Source of the DNA: JBLIDK01 sp047632595
GTDB taxonomy: Bacteria > Bacteroidota > Bacteroidia > Sphingobacteriales > Sphingobacteriaceae
Assembly (NCBI GenBank): GCA_047632595.1
Contig: JBLIDK010000005.1
Span: forward strand, 6,588 to 70,587
Direction: 5' to 3'
Length of the DNA stretch: 64,000 nt
In this document: piece by piece, positions 8,461 to 18,600 of the stretch
Numbering within the stretch: the stretch's first letter is position 1
Layout: each line of letters starts with the position of its first letter
Position numbers and translations under genes: made by a program
Notes under the pieces: generated by a model
What the model was told of the DNA's origin: nothing
Database searches by the model: none
Seen by the model: the letters and a program-made list of their open reading frames with translations, nothing else

Positions 8461-8497
8461 GTTTATTAGGGAAATAGACCTATCAATGGTTTAAATT

Positions 8498-10213
8498 CTA
8501 GGAGAAAGATACGGATTTTATCTCAGAATGTATAAATTGCACTAATTCCTTTACGTAATCTTGGCTAAAATCAAATTTAACACCCGCCGCAGCATACAAT
8601 TCTGGGATGGTCTTGGTATAGCCTAATGAAAGAGCGTATAGGTATTGTTCAACAGTTTTTTCAGGATTTTCCTTGTAGTTTTTCCAGATTGCAATAGCAC
8701 CTAACTGTGCCATTCCATATTCAATATAGTAAAATGGAACTTCATATAAATGAAGTTGTTTTTGCCATAGATATGATTTGTTTTTTTCTAAATCATCCCA
8801 GTTTGTAAAGCCAGAACCAAATCTTGAATAGATTTCCTTCCAACTTGATTTTCGTTCCTCTAAGCTATGGGTTGGGTTTTCATAAATGTAGTGTTGGAAA
8901 GTATCAATTGCTGCAACCCAAGGTAAGGTCTCAATAACCCCTTTTAGTTGCTCCACTTTTGCACGTTTTAAACTTTCTTCATCGGTAAAAAAAATATCCC
9001 AATGCTCCATGCTCATTAATTCCATACTCATGCTTGCTAATTCTGCTACTTCAGAAGGGCAATTTTTGAAAGCATGTAATGGTAAATGGGCACTTTGGAA
9101 AGTATGAACAGCATGACCACCTTCATGAACCATTGTAGTTAAGTCTCCGAAAGAGTTACTAGCATTCATAAAAATAAAAGGCATGTCGGTTTCGGCTAAA
9201 GGATAATTATAACCTCCTGGAGCTTTTCCCTTTCTAGATTCTAGATCAAATAACTTGTTGCTTTGCATTGTTTTTAAGCAATCTGCAGCAATTGGGTGTA
9301 CTTCAGCAAAGCAAGCAATAGATTTTGATACTAGTTCATCTGCTCCTTTAAATGGTTTTAGAGCATCTTTTCCTTCTGGGTCAACTTGCATATCCCAAGG
9401 TTTTAAAAAATCTAAACCAAGTTTGTTTTTTCTTTCATTTGCAAATTCCTGTAAAACTGGTACCACTTCTTTTTCAATTGAAGTATGAAATAGATAGCAG
9501 TCATTAACAGTGTAGTCAAATCGCCCAAGGTTTTTGAACATGTAATCCCTGAAGTTATCAAAACCTGCATTTTTAGCAACTTCAGTTCTCTTGGCGATTA
9601 ATGATGAGTAAAGCGCATCTAAGTCTTTGTTTTTTGCTAAACGAACGTTGGCAATTTTATGGAAAACAGCTTTTCTGGTTTCACGATCAGTGCTTTTTAA
9701 GTAATTAGCTGCTTGTTGAATGGTGTACTCTTTGCCATTGTGTTCAATGCTTAAACTTCCAGAAATTGCTCCAAATTGTTGTGCTTCTACTTGCAGCTGA
9801 CTTAGTAAATCAATATTTTCTTCTCTAAAAATTTCTATTGCACTTTTAATTCCTCTTAAGTAAATATCAAAGCCAGCTTCAGTTAACTGTTCACTTAGTG
9901 GATGATTTGCAAATTTTTTGTTTAGCTGATCGGAGAATGGAGCTATTTTGGGCTCAATTTCGGTCGCAAAATGCTCGAAGTCGTTTCTCAGCTTTTCGTT
10001 CTCGGTATCGCAACTCATCCTAATATATTTCCAAGCCATGTCTTCGCTAAGCACAGCTTCAAGTTCATTCATGTTTTCGAGCCACGAAATAAGTTCTTCT
10101 TTGGTCTTAATTTCTCGAGAACATAATTCTTCAAGATAAGGCAATATTTTATCCCAAGTTATTTCTAAATCATTTGATAAATAGTTACGAGCTTTAGTTA
10201 CTTTCGAATTCAT
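8498..10213 (-). CDS. pepF: M3 family oligoendopeptidase (PepF-like)
   Basis: This 571-residue M3 metallopeptidase carries the zinc motif HEGGH (His363, Glu364, His367) in TTMVHEGGHAVHTF, followed by the conserved third-ligand region with PSEVAELASMSMELM. There is no signal peptide, so it most likely degrades short peptides in the cytoplasm. Length fits the oligoendopeptidase F group rather than the longer Dcp/OpdA group. Its ATG shares one base with the stop of ubiA (TAATG), so the two are translationally coupled in an engB-ubiA-pepF operon. Confidence 0.92.
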   Translation of the reverse strand: MNSKVTKARNYLSNDLEITWDKILPYLEELCSREIKTKEELISWLENMNELEAVLSEDMAWKYIRMSCDTENEKLRNDFEHFATEIEPKIAPFSDQLNKKFANHPLSEQLTEAGFDIYLRGIKSAIEIFREENIDLLSQLQVEAQQFGAISGSLSIEHNGKEYTIQQAANYLKSTDRETRKAVFHKIANVRLAKNKDLDALYSSLIAKRTEVAKNAGFDNFRDYMFKNLGRFDYTVNDCYLFHTSIEKEVVPVLQEFANERKNKLGLDFLKPWDMQVDPEGKDALKPFKGADELVSKSIACFAEVHPIAADCLKTMQSNKLFDLESRKGKAPGGYNYPLAETDMPFIFMNASNSFGDLTTMVHEGGHAVHTFQSAHLPLHAFKNCPSEVAELASMSMELMSMEHWDIFFTDEESLKRAKVEQLKGVIETLPWVAAIDTFQHYIYENPTHSLEERKSSWKEIYSRFGSGFTNWDDLEKNKSYLWQKQLHLYEVPFYYIEYGMAQLGAIAIWKNYKENPEKTVEQYLYALSLGYTKTIPELYAAAGVKFDFSQDYVKELVQFIHSEIKSVSFS

Positions 10214-11067
10214 TATTTTGTACTAAAATATTCAAGGATGAAGAAGCAACAGAAAACGATGCTTGCGACCCCATTGGTGGTGAAAAATGCTAAATTGACT
10301 TTACTTAAGTCGTTTTTTTTGACCAAAGTATGTTGATATATTAAAAGAGCTATAAATAAGCTTGTTCCAATCCAATACCAAGAGCCAAATTCCGAAATAA
10401 TTCCCGGAATTACAATTGTAATTGCAGTTAAAATGTGAATTATTGTTGAAAACAATAAAGCTCGACCTTTTCCCAGCTTAGTTGGGATAGATTTTAAGTT
10501 CAATGATTTATCAAAATCTATGTCTTGTAAAGCATAAATAACATCAAAGCCACTTACCCAAGTTAATACTGCAATACCAAATAAAATTGGTAAAATATGA
10601 AAGTTTCCAGTTATTGCTAAATAAGCTCCGATAGGGGCCAATGCAAGACCTAATCCCAAAACAAAATGGCAAAGCCAAGTATATCGCTTGGTATAGCTGT
10701 ACCCTAAAATTACAAGAAGTGCTATAGGGCTCAAAAAGAAGCATATAGTATTTATAAAGTAGGTGGTTATTACAAAAGCTAGACAGTTAATAATCACAAA
10801 AATTAATGCGTTTTTTGGTGAAATTATCCCTGCCGGTATCTCTCTAACCTTTGTTCTTGGATTTTTAGCATCTATTTCTCTATCAATATACCTATTAAAC
10901 GCCATGGCTGCATTTCTGGCAAATATCATTGCCAAAACAATTAGAATAAGCGGTTTAAATTGAAATGATTGAGGTTCTAAAAGGTAGGCTAGAAGCATTC
11001 CCACTATTGCAAAGGGCATTGCAAAAATTACGTGTGAAAATTTTATTAATGAAAGATAATTTCGCAC
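10213..11067 (-). CDS. ubiA: UbiA-like polyprenyltransferase (probable menaquinone pathway)
   Basis: This 284-residue integral membrane prenyltransferase has about eight hydrophobic helices. The first Asp-rich motif is NRYIDREIDAKNPRT (Asn58, Asp62, Asp66) and the second is YALQDIDFDKS. It attaches a polyprenyl chain to an aromatic precursor. The sequence resembles the UbiA-like subgroup used in the futalosine menaquinone route (MqnP) more than MenA. ubiE, the last menaquinone step, begins 635 bp away on the other strand. The start is GTG at 11067, overlapping the engB stop (TAGTG); its stop overlaps the pepF start. Confidence 0.88.
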   Translation of the reverse strand: MRNYLSLIKFSHVIFAMPFAIVGMLLAYLLEPQSFQFKPLILIVLAMIFARNAAMAFNRYIDREIDAKNPRTKVREIPAGIISPKNALIFVIINCLAFVITTYFINTICFFLSPIALLVILGYSYTKRYTWLCHFVLGLGLALAPIGAYLAITGNFHILPILFGIAVLTWVSGFDVIYALQDIDFDKSLNLKSIPTKLGKGRALLFSTIIHILTAITIVIPGIISEFGSWYWIGTSLFIALLIYQHTLVKKNDLSKVNLAFFTTNGVASIVFCCFFILEYFSTK

Positions 11068-11669
11068 TAGAATTCAAATTTTTGGTTTACAGAATCAATA
11101 AAGTTTAACACCTCGTCTCTACCACGATTTTTCGAAGCTGAAGTTATAAATGTCGCAGGTAAAACTTCCCATGATTCAAGAATTTTATCTTCAATTTTAT
11201 TTATGTTTTTTTCCAATTCTCCTGGCTTTAATTTATCAGACTTTGTATAAATTATGCTAAAGGGAATTTCCCATTTACCACAATACTCAAAAAAAATTTC
11301 ATCATTTTCTTGAAGTTCGTGACGAAGATCCAAAAGAATAAAAACACATTGAAGGTTTTCTCTTTGACAAAGATAGTCTCCTACGAAATTTTCCCATAAA
11401 GCCTTGCTTTTTCTAGCAACACGGGCATAACCATAGCCAGGTAAATCGACCAAATACCAAGTTGAATTTATCTTAAAATGATTAATGTGTTGGGTTTTAC
11501 CAGGAGTTGACGATGTTTTTGCAAGGTTTTTACGGTTAACTAACATGTTTATCAACGACGATTTCCCTACATTTGAGCGCCCAATAAAAGCATATTCCGG
11601 TATGTTAGGTGCTGGACATTGTTTGAGGTCGACACTACTTTTAATAAAATCTGCTTCTGAAACGTTCAT
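11067..11669 (-). CDS. engB: Ribosome biogenesis GTP-binding protein EngB/YsxC
   Basis: This 200-residue TRAFAC GTPase is needed for large ribosomal subunit assembly. Visible G motifs are G1 GRSNVGKSS (30-38), a G2 region ending STPGKTQ, G3 DLPGYG (75-80), G4 TKSD and G5 TSA. Length is exact for the family. It is the first gene of the minus-strand operon engB-ubiA-pepF and is divergent from ubiE with only 32 bp between start codons. Facing -7 elements are packed into that gap. Confidence 0.96.
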   Translation of the reverse strand: MNVSEADFIKSSVDLKQCPAPNIPEYAFIGRSNVGKSSLINMLVNRKNLAKTSSTPGKTQHINHFKINSTWYLVDLPGYGYARVARKSKALWENFVGDYLCQRENLQCVFILLDLRHELQENDEIFFEYCGKWEIPFSIIYTKSDKLKPGELEKNINKIEDKILESWEVLPATFITSASKNRGRDEVLNFIDSVNQKFEF

Positions 11670-11674
11670 TTAAT

Positions 11675-11682
11675 TAATTTTG
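11675..11682 (+). promoter_or_regulatory. -7 element of the ubiE-porT operon
   Basis: TAATTTTG is a perfect TAnnTTTG match on the plus strand, 19 bp before the ubiE GTG. It overlaps the transcription zone of the opposing engB promoter, whose -7 box starts six bases further on. Confidence 0.6.
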
Positions 11683-11687
11683 TCATA

Positions 11688-11695
11688 CAAAAGTA
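11688..11695 (-). promoter_or_regulatory. -7 element of the engB-ubiA-pepF operon
   Basis: The minus strand reads TACTTTTG, a perfect TAnnTTTG match, 18 bp before the engB ATG. Together with the plus-strand box at 11675-11682 it forms a face-to-face promoter pair with five bases between them. Confidence 0.6.
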
Positions 11696-11701
11696 CACAT
11701 A

Positions 11702-12430
11702 GTGAATATAATAACACCTTATAACGATAAAACAAAAAGTAAAAGTGATCAAGTTGCCTATATGTTTGATAGTATTAGTCAGACGTATGACTTTTTAAAT
11801 CACTTTTTATCACTTGGTGTGGATATTATTTGGCGCAAAAGGGCTGTAAAAGAGCTTAAAAAATTAAATCCACAAAAAATACTTGATGTTGCCACAGGAA
11901 CTGGTGATTTTGCATTTGAAATTCAAAAAGCAATAAATCCAAAGGAATTGGTTGGAGTAGACATTAGTTCTGGAATGCTAGGCATTGCAAAGAAAAAAGC
12001 GCTAAAAAGAGGATTGAAGGATAAAATTTCATTTGAATTAGCTAATTCAGAAAACTTACCCTTTGAAGATAATTTTTTCGATGCTGCGACCGTTGCATAT
12101 GGTGTAAGAAATTACGAGGATTTAGAAAGTGGGCTCAATGGAATATTTAAAGTTTTAAAACCTGGTGGACATCTTGTTATACTTGAGTTTTCAAACCCTA
12201 AAAAATTTCCGGTAAAGCAATTTTACAATTTTTATTTATTTCATGTTCTTCCATTTTTTGGCAACTTTTTTTCTAAAGATAAAAGAGCTTATAAGTATTT
12301 AGCTGAATCAGTAAAAGCATTTCCAGATGGAGAGAATTTTCTAAAGATTTTAAATAAAGTGGGATTCAAAGAGGTGAATTGCCAACCATTAACAGGTGAA
12401 ATTTGTAGTATTTACATTGGAACAAAGTGA
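11702..12430 (+). CDS. ubiE: Demethylmenaquinone methyltransferase UbiE/MenG
   Basis: This 242-residue class I SAM methyltransferase performs the last step of menaquinone synthesis. The UbiE signatures are FLSLGVDIIWRKRAVKEL, SAM motif I LDVATGTGDFAFE (about 61-73) and YGVRNYEDLESGL. The C-terminal segment is LTGEICSIYIGTK. The start is GTG at 11702, the first in-frame initiator after the -7 box. The stop overlaps the porT GTG (GTGA), so the respiratory-quinone gene and the secretion gene are coupled, a neighbourhood I recall from other Bacteroidota. Confidence 0.94.
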   Translation: MNIITPYNDKTKSKSDQVAYMFDSISQTYDFLNHFLSLGVDIIWRKRAVKELKKLNPQKILDVATGTGDFAFEIQKAINPKELVGVDISSGMLGIAKKKALKRGLKDKISFELANSENLPFEDNFFDAATVAYGVRNYEDLESGLNGIFKVLKPGGHLVILEFSNPKKFPVKQFYNFYLFHVLPFFGNFFSKDKRAYKYLAESVKAFPDGENFLKILNKVGFKEVNCQPLTGEICSIYIGTK

Positions 12431-13131
12431 TTAGAAAAATAATTCTATTTGTGTATTTATTGTTTGGTATTGGAGTAATTTCCAATGCCCAACAAAACTT
12501 GACGAATTACAATGTTCAACCTTATAACTTTGGCTTCTTATTTGGCTTTACTTCAAGTAGTTTTTCATTAGACTATGAATCAGGATATAGAAATGGAAAC
12601 GATTCAATAATTTCAGCTACAGGGTTAGCCAAGCCTGGACTTAATTTGGGGATTATCACGAATTTAAGAATTACTAAAAATATTGATTTACGTTTTATCC
12701 CCACTTTAGCTTTTTCTGATAGGTCAATTGCTTTTGTGTATAAGGACCCAGTTTACAACATTAAAATAAATGTAGAGAGCACCTATGCTGAATTTCCAGT
12801 ATCATTAAAGTTTAAGACAGATAGGCTTCGAAATGTTCGTGCTTTTGTTGTTGTAGGTGGAAAATATGGGAATGACATCCTTTTCAACAAAACATCTAAT
12901 CTTGAAAAAGAAGACAAAGATAAAGTGCCAATTAGAGTGAAAAAAGATAATTTTGCTATTGAATTTGCCTTTGGTGTCGACTTGTACTATCCTTATTTTA
13001 AATTTTCTCCGGAAATTAGAATTTCAAAAGGATTAAATAATATTCTGTTAAAAAATAGAATAACAACATTTAATTCCCCATTAGAAGCTCTTTTTGCTGA
13101 AGCATTAGTCCTTAATTTATACTTCGAATAA
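12427..13131 (+). CDS. porT: PorT/SprT-like outer-membrane protein of the type IX secretion system
   Basis: This 234-residue protein has a signal peptide (about 1-21, IILFVYLLFGIGVISNAQ) and alternating beta strands throughout, ending LVLNLYFE. The aromatic end is typical of outer-membrane barrels recognised by BamA. Size, the porin-like fold and the position directly after ubiE match PorT of Porphyromonas and SprT of Flavobacterium, which are needed for T9SS secretion and gliding. The assignment rests on context and overall pattern rather than a diagnostic motif; a generic porin-family protein is the alternative. The GTG start overlaps the ubiE stop. Confidence 0.72.
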   Translation: MIRKIILFVYLLFGIGVISNAQQNLTNYNVQPYNFGFLFGFTSSSFSLDYESGYRNGNDSIISATGLAKPGLNLGIITNLRITKNIDLRFIPTLAFSDRSIAFVYKDPVYNIKINVESTYAEFPVSLKFKTDRLRNVRAFVVVGGKYGNDILFNKTSNLEKEDKDKVPIRVKKDNFAIEFAFGVDLYYPYFKFSPEIRISKGLNNILLKNRITTFNSPLEALFAEALVLNLYFE

Positions 13132-13135
13132 AATT

Positions 13136-13897
13136 ATGCAAAAAACAGCATTAATTTCTGGAGCAACATCTGGCATAGGTCAAGCTTGTGCTCTTGAATT
13201 CGCGAAAGCCAACTATAATTTAATTATTACCGGTAGAAGAACTGAAAGGTTAACTGAATTGAAAACGAAGCTTGAAAAAGAGTATTCAATTAAGGTTCAA
13301 AGCTTAACATTCGATATTCGGAATTTTAAAGAATGTGAAGCAGCAGTAGAATCTATATTACCAGACTTTGAAACCATCGATGTACTTATTAATAATGCCG
13401 GTTTATCACTAGGTTTAAACTCGGTTGAAAATGGGGTGTTAGACGATTGGGAAAGAATGATTGATACCAATGTTAAAGGCTTATTGTACCTGACAAAGTG
13501 TATAATTCCCAAAATGATTGAAAGAAAATCGGGACATATTATTAACTTAGGTTCAATTGCAGGCAAAGAAGCATACAAAAACGGCAACGTATATTGTGCA
13601 AGTAAACATGCAGTTGATGCATTGACTAAAAGTTTACGTATTGATCTTTTGCCATACAATATAAGAGTAAGTTCAGTTTGTCCAGGAATGGTTGAAACTG
13701 AGTTTTCTTTAGTGCGCTTTAAAGGAGATGAAAAGCTGGCAGACGATACTTATAAAGGATTGGAGCCATTGAAAGCAAGTGATATTGCTGAAACCATTTA
13801 TTTTGTTGCATCCAGACCAAAACACGTTTGCATTAATGACATTCTAATTATGCCAACGGCTCAAGCAAATACGACTCATGTAGTAAGAAACAACTAA
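13136..13897 (+). CDS. SDR family NAD(P)-dependent oxidoreductase (YdfG-like)
   Basis: This 253-residue classical short-chain dehydrogenase has the cofactor motif SGATSGIG (8-15), the LINNAGLS structural motif and the catalytic Tyr153-x3-Lys157 in VYCASKHAVDAL, with the preceding Ser in NLGSIAGKEA. GRRTERL after strand 2 suggests NADPH preference. It most resembles the YdfG group acting on 3-hydroxy acids such as serine; the substrate is uncertain. It starts 4 bp after porT and ends 3 bp before the metzincin gene, so it sits in the same operon. Confidence 0.9.
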   Translation: MQKTALISGATSGIGQACALEFAKANYNLIITGRRTERLTELKTKLEKEYSIKVQSLTFDIRNFKECEAAVESILPDFETIDVLINNAGLSLGLNSVENGVLDDWERMIDTNVKGLLYLTKCIIPKMIERKSGHIINLGSIAGKEAYKNGNVYCASKHAVDALTKSLRIDLLPYNIRVSSVCPGMVETEFSLVRFKGDEKLADDTYKGLEPLKASDIAETIYFVASRPKHVCINDILIMPTAQANTTHVVRNN

Positions 13898-13900
13898 CCT

Positions 13901-15601
13901 ATGAAATCACTTTTAACCTTATTTATTGTAGTTCAGTTAATATTTGTTAATGCTCAATGTTTATTAATTCCTTTATCCTTAGAAGATAAACTTGAATCTT
14001 CAATTGTTGTTGAAGCAGAGGTTGTTGACCAGTTTTGTTTTTTAGATGAGGATAATAAAATTAAAACTTCCAATAAACTTATGATTAGTAAAATGTTTAA
14101 AGGAACTGATCTTAATTTGTCAATTGATGTAATTACTTTAGGTGGGGATATTGACGGTGAATACTTTAAAGTTAGACCAGAACTTGAATTAAAAGTTGGT
14201 GATAAAGGGGTGTTTTTTCTTGAGAGAATTAACAATCAAATAGTATCAAGACTATTGGGACATAGTTTCATAAAATATGATGATTTTTCAGCAAGAGCAA
14301 TTGGACCATTTGAAACATACACGTCAATTGAAGTATTGGAGAAGAAAATTATAGAGGTTTTAAAAAACGAACCTATAAAAAATAACTATTCAGTTGAAAA
14401 GCAAACTTATCAAAACAAAACACAATCAGTTGCTCCAGTTATTGATTCAATAAGTCCAACAAGTGTATCTGGCGGCACAGGACAAATTTTAAAAATAAGT
14501 GGTTCGGGTTTTGGGGCAATAAGGAGTGGATCAGTAGCCTTTAATAATGCGGATGATGGCGGAAATAGTTTGATTACACCAATTGCTTCTGAGTATGTAA
14601 GTTGGGCTGATGATGAAATTTTAGTAAGAATTACTTCGGCAGGAGGAACTGCAGGAACGGGAAATATTTTAGTAACAACAGATTTGGCTGAGCAAGCTCA
14701 AAGTCCTCAAATTTTGAATATAAGGTTTGCTCGTTCAAACTTAATTAACGGTAGTAGCGATGCCGTTGATACTGAACATATTTCAACAAATGGAAATGGA
14801 GGATATACTTTTAGGTTTCATACGGAAGTAGTAAATAATATAAATGCTTATAATTCATTTTTATTGGCATTAGAAAATTGGAGATGTGCCATAAAAATAC
14901 CTTTTGAAGTTGGAGGAGAAACTACTATTGATGAAGAAGCGAATGATAATACAAATGTTGTGAGGTTTGATAATGGGGCAGAATTACCAAATGGAGTTTT
15001 AGGGGTAGCGTTCAGTCGCTATACATCTTGTGACAATATAAACTGGTCTGTTGATGAAATAGACATGGTTTTTGATGATAATACGAATTGGAATTTTAGC
15101 AATAATCCACCTTTGTTTAATCAATATGATTTTCAATCCGTAGCCCTGCATGAATTGGGACATGCTGTGCAGCTTGTTCATGTAATTGATGCAACTAAGG
15201 CCATGCATTTCAGCATTAGTAATGGTCAAATGAAAAGAGATTTATTGCAAGATGATCGAGAAGGTGGAACTACTGTTGTCAACTCTTCTCAATTTCAATG
15301 TGGGGTTATTAAAAAGCCAATAACAAAATTAAACAGTTCAAATTGCGCAACCTCTATTGAAGGGGATGTAACTCCTAAAAATGAAATTAAAATCAATCAA
15401 ATTTCTCAAAACAACTATGAAATTTCTGGTATTGAATCGATGACTATTTATTTGTTAAAAGTATACGATATTAATGGTCGTGAAATTAAGTTCAATTGGA
15501 ATGGGAATAATCTACTTTCATTTACCTCCAAATCAGGATATTATATTGTTGCAATTCAAGACGATAGAGCCATCCATTCCATTCCATTAATTGTAAACTA
15601 G
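13901..15601 (+). CDS. Secreted metzincin-like zinc protease with IPT/TIG domain
   Basis: This 566-residue protein has a signal peptide (about 1-18). An N-terminal region of about 150 residues has no family I can name. An IPT/TIG Ig-like domain follows at about 179-275 (PVIDSISPTSVSGG, then LKISGSGFG). The protease domain carries HELGHAVQLVH (417-427), the extended HExxHxxxxxH zinc site of metzincins, with a Met-turn candidate at AMHF. The C-terminal about 70 residues (IYLLKVYDINGREIKF, then GYYIVAI) look like a diverged T9SS sorting domain lacking a clear YPNP motif. It is probably surface-exposed or secreted. It follows the SDR gene by 3 bp and ends 94 bp before the giant T9SS protein gene. 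Confidence 0.8.
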   Translation: MKSLLTLFIVVQLIFVNAQCLLIPLSLEDKLESSIVVEAEVVDQFCFLDEDNKIKTSNKLMISKMFKGTDLNLSIDVITLGGDIDGEYFKVRPELELKVGDKGVFFLERINNQIVSRLLGHSFIKYDDFSARAIGPFETYTSIEVLEKKIIEVLKNEPIKNNYSVEKQTYQNKTQSVAPVIDSISPTSVSGGTGQILKISGSGFGAIRSGSVAFNNADDGGNSLITPIASEYVSWADDEILVRITSAGGTAGTGNILVTTDLAEQAQSPQILNIRFARSNLINGSSDAVDTEHISTNGNGGYTFRFHTEVVNNINAYNSFLLALENWRCAIKIPFEVGGETTIDEEANDNTNVVRFDNGAELPNGVLGVAFSRYTSCDNINWSVDEIDMVFDDNTNWNFSNNPPLFNQYDFQSVALHELGHAVQLVHVIDATKAMHFSISNGQMKRDLLQDDREGGTTVVNSSQFQCGVIKKPITKLNSSNCATSIEGDVTPKNEIKINQISQNNYEISGIESMTIYLLKVYDINGREIKFNWNGNNLLSFTSKSGYYIVAIQDDRAIHSIPLIVN

Positions 15602-15639
15602 AACTGGTTTTTGAATTTTTATTTAAGCAAAAAAATGAT

Positions 15640-15647
15640 TACTTTTG
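15640..15647 (+). promoter_or_regulatory. -7 element of the giant T9SS protein gene
   Basis: TACTTTTG matches TAnnTTTG perfectly, 48 bp before the ATG at 15696. TTTG at 15610-15613 is a possible -33 box but the 26-base spacer is long. It suggests the 7.2-kb gene has its own promoter rather than relying on the porT operon. Confidence 0.5.
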
Positions 15648-15695
15648 CAAGGCTAATCTGCTTAAAAATAAAAATTAAACAACTGTCCTAGGATT

Positions 15696-18600
15696 ATGAG
15701 AAAAATTTTATTTACTCTTCTTATATCGTTCTCTTTCTTATTCATAGGGGATAAAGTTCAACTAAATCATGGTGTTTTAACGCTAAAAATGCGTTATGCT
15801 GAGATGGTTACCAACCATCCATACAATCAGCGACCTGGATATTCCAAGTCAGACTTGAAAGCTATTCCTAAAGCTGATAGACCAGATTTAGCAATGGAAC
15901 GTGATTTTCTAATGACAATGGATCCATTGTTAGGGTATCCACCTAGGGAGCGATTAAATTCTATTATAAAAAGTTTATTTAAAAGTGATGATGAGCAAGA
16001 TCAAAGTCAAGGGTTTGGTGCTGCACAAGCCGGAGCAACTTGGGTGGAAAGAGGTCCAGCATCAGTTGGTGGAAGAACCAGAGGATTAATGTGGGACCCT
16101 AATGATGTTAGTGGTAAAAAAGTATGGGCAGGAGCTACTTCTGGTGGGCTATGGTACAATAATGATATTACAAGTTCTGCTTCACAATGGGTAAATGTAT
16201 CTGATATGTGGGCTAATTTAGGTGTTTCTGTAATCACCCATGACCCTGTAAATGATGATAATTACTACGTTGGCACAGGAGAAAGCTGGACTCGAAGAGG
16301 AGGTAATGGAAGTCATTTAGTTGGATTTGGTATTTGGAAGTCTTCAGACCAAGGAAGCACGTGGACACAACTTTCAGCAGCTTCTAATCTAGCATATGTG
16401 AACGATATTGTTGTAAAAAACGAATCTGGAAATGGAGTAATTTATGCTGCCTCAGAACGAACTACAGGTTTTTCAGTTCCACATGGTGTAACTGGTATTA
16501 TGCGTTCTACAGACGGGGGTGCTTCATTTACAAATGTTCATAATCTTGAAGCGGTAAATGATTTGGAAATAGCTGCTGATGGTAGAATTTGGGCAGGAAC
16601 CAAAAACGGTAAAGTTTTATATAGTGATAATGGAGTTACTTGGACCCAAAGTACTTCAGGTTTAGGTAATAGAGTAGAATTGGGTGTTGCACCAAGTGAT
16701 GCTAATTATGTTTATGCAATATTTGAATCTGCAAATGCAGTTGGTGGAATTCGATTTTCCAGTAATAAAGGTGGAGCTTGGGTAGCTAAAACAGAACCTG
16801 CAGATGCTGATGATGGTATTCCAAATGATGATTTTTCAAGGGGACAAGCTTGGTATGATTTAATACTTACAGTTGACCCCAATGATAAAAATAAAATTTA
16901 TGTTGGTGGTATAGATTTTTTTAGGTCATTTAATAATGGCGATTCTTGGGAGCAAATTACCAAATGGTCAAATAACAACAACCTTGCGGCATTAAGTGTA
17001 CCGTTAGTGCATGCAGATCAACACCAAATGATTTTCAAACCAGGTTCTTCTTCAGAAGCTGTTTTTGGAAACGATGGTGGAGTTTTTTATACCTCTAATT
17101 TAACTGCATCACAAACTTCTTTATCAATTGCACAACGAAATAATGCTTACAATGTAACTCAATTTTATTGTGTCGCACAAGGTCCAAATAATGGTCAAAA
17201 TTTATATTTAGGTGGCGCGCAAGACAACGGAACCAGCCAACTTACATCACCAGGTTTTAGTGAAGCCTCAGCAGTAGGTGGTGGTGACGGGGCATTTTGC
17301 CATATTGACCAAATCAATAGTGATATACGAATTATAAGTTCTCAAAGTGGTAATTATCAATATACAAGAAATGGTAGCTCCTATAGTTCTTTAACCAGTG
17401 GTGGTGATTTTATCGATGAATCTGACTACGATGACGTAGCTGGTATCATGTACTCTGATGGAAACGGAGGAACATCGTCATCATTAAAAAGAACTATTAA
17501 TATTAAATCAGGGACGGTATCAAGTTCTAATATTAGTCCAACGGGATATTCTGGAAGTGCAAGTCATTTCAAGGTAAGTCCATTTGTTAACACAACCTTA
17601 ATGGTAGGTACAGCACAAGGCGATTTATTTAGAATAACCGGAGCTAATGGTGGATCCCCAGCTGCAACTAATATTGCTTCAGGTTCAATGGCCGGACATT
17701 TAAGCTGTGTTGAGTTTGGCGCAACTGCAAACGAAATGGTTGCAGTTTATGCAAACTTTGGGGTAAACAATATTTGGTACACTTCCGATGGTGGTGTAAA
17801 TTGGACAGCAAAAGATGGTAACCTACCTGACATGCCTGTTCGATGGGCGCTGTTTAATCCTGACAATAACAAACAAGTATTAATTGCTACGGAATTGGGT
17901 ACTTGGTTTTGTGATGATATTACAGTAAGTTCTCCAGTTTGGACACCAGCAAATAATGGTTTAGCAAATGTAAGAATAGATATGCTACAGATTAGAAGTT
18001 CTGATAAACAAGTGTTAGCTGGTACTCATGGTCGTGGTTTCTTTACAAACGATGCAGCATTTGACTTTGATGCTGAAGCATTTTTTACTGCAGATGTTAC
18101 AGAAGGTTGTGCATCATTAACAGTGACCTTTACAAACAACAGTTTAGGAAGTAATAACAATTACAAATGGAATTTTGGAGATCCTGCAAGTGTAGGTAAT
18201 AATACTTCCACACTTGAAAATCCAACCCATACTTATACAGAAAGTGGTTTCTATACAGTTCAATTAATTGCAACTGATGCAATAGACCCAGGGATTACTG
18301 ATACGCTTACGGAATTGGATTTTATAGAGATTTATGTAACAAAAAGACTTCCTTATTCATTGGATTTTGAAGTTACACAGTTTCCATATGATGAATTTAC
18401 AATAACGCAAGATTTAACTGCACAAGATGAATTGTGGCAAAGAGCAAGTGTTTCTGCTTTTGGTGTTGGAACTGGTTCTGCAGTTTTACCGAATATTGAA
18501 TTTAATTTTTCAAATATTGCAAATGGTAACTCTATTATTTTGCCAGCTATAGATTTAGCTTCTGCAATTAGCCCTCAATTAAGTTTTGATGTTGCCTATG

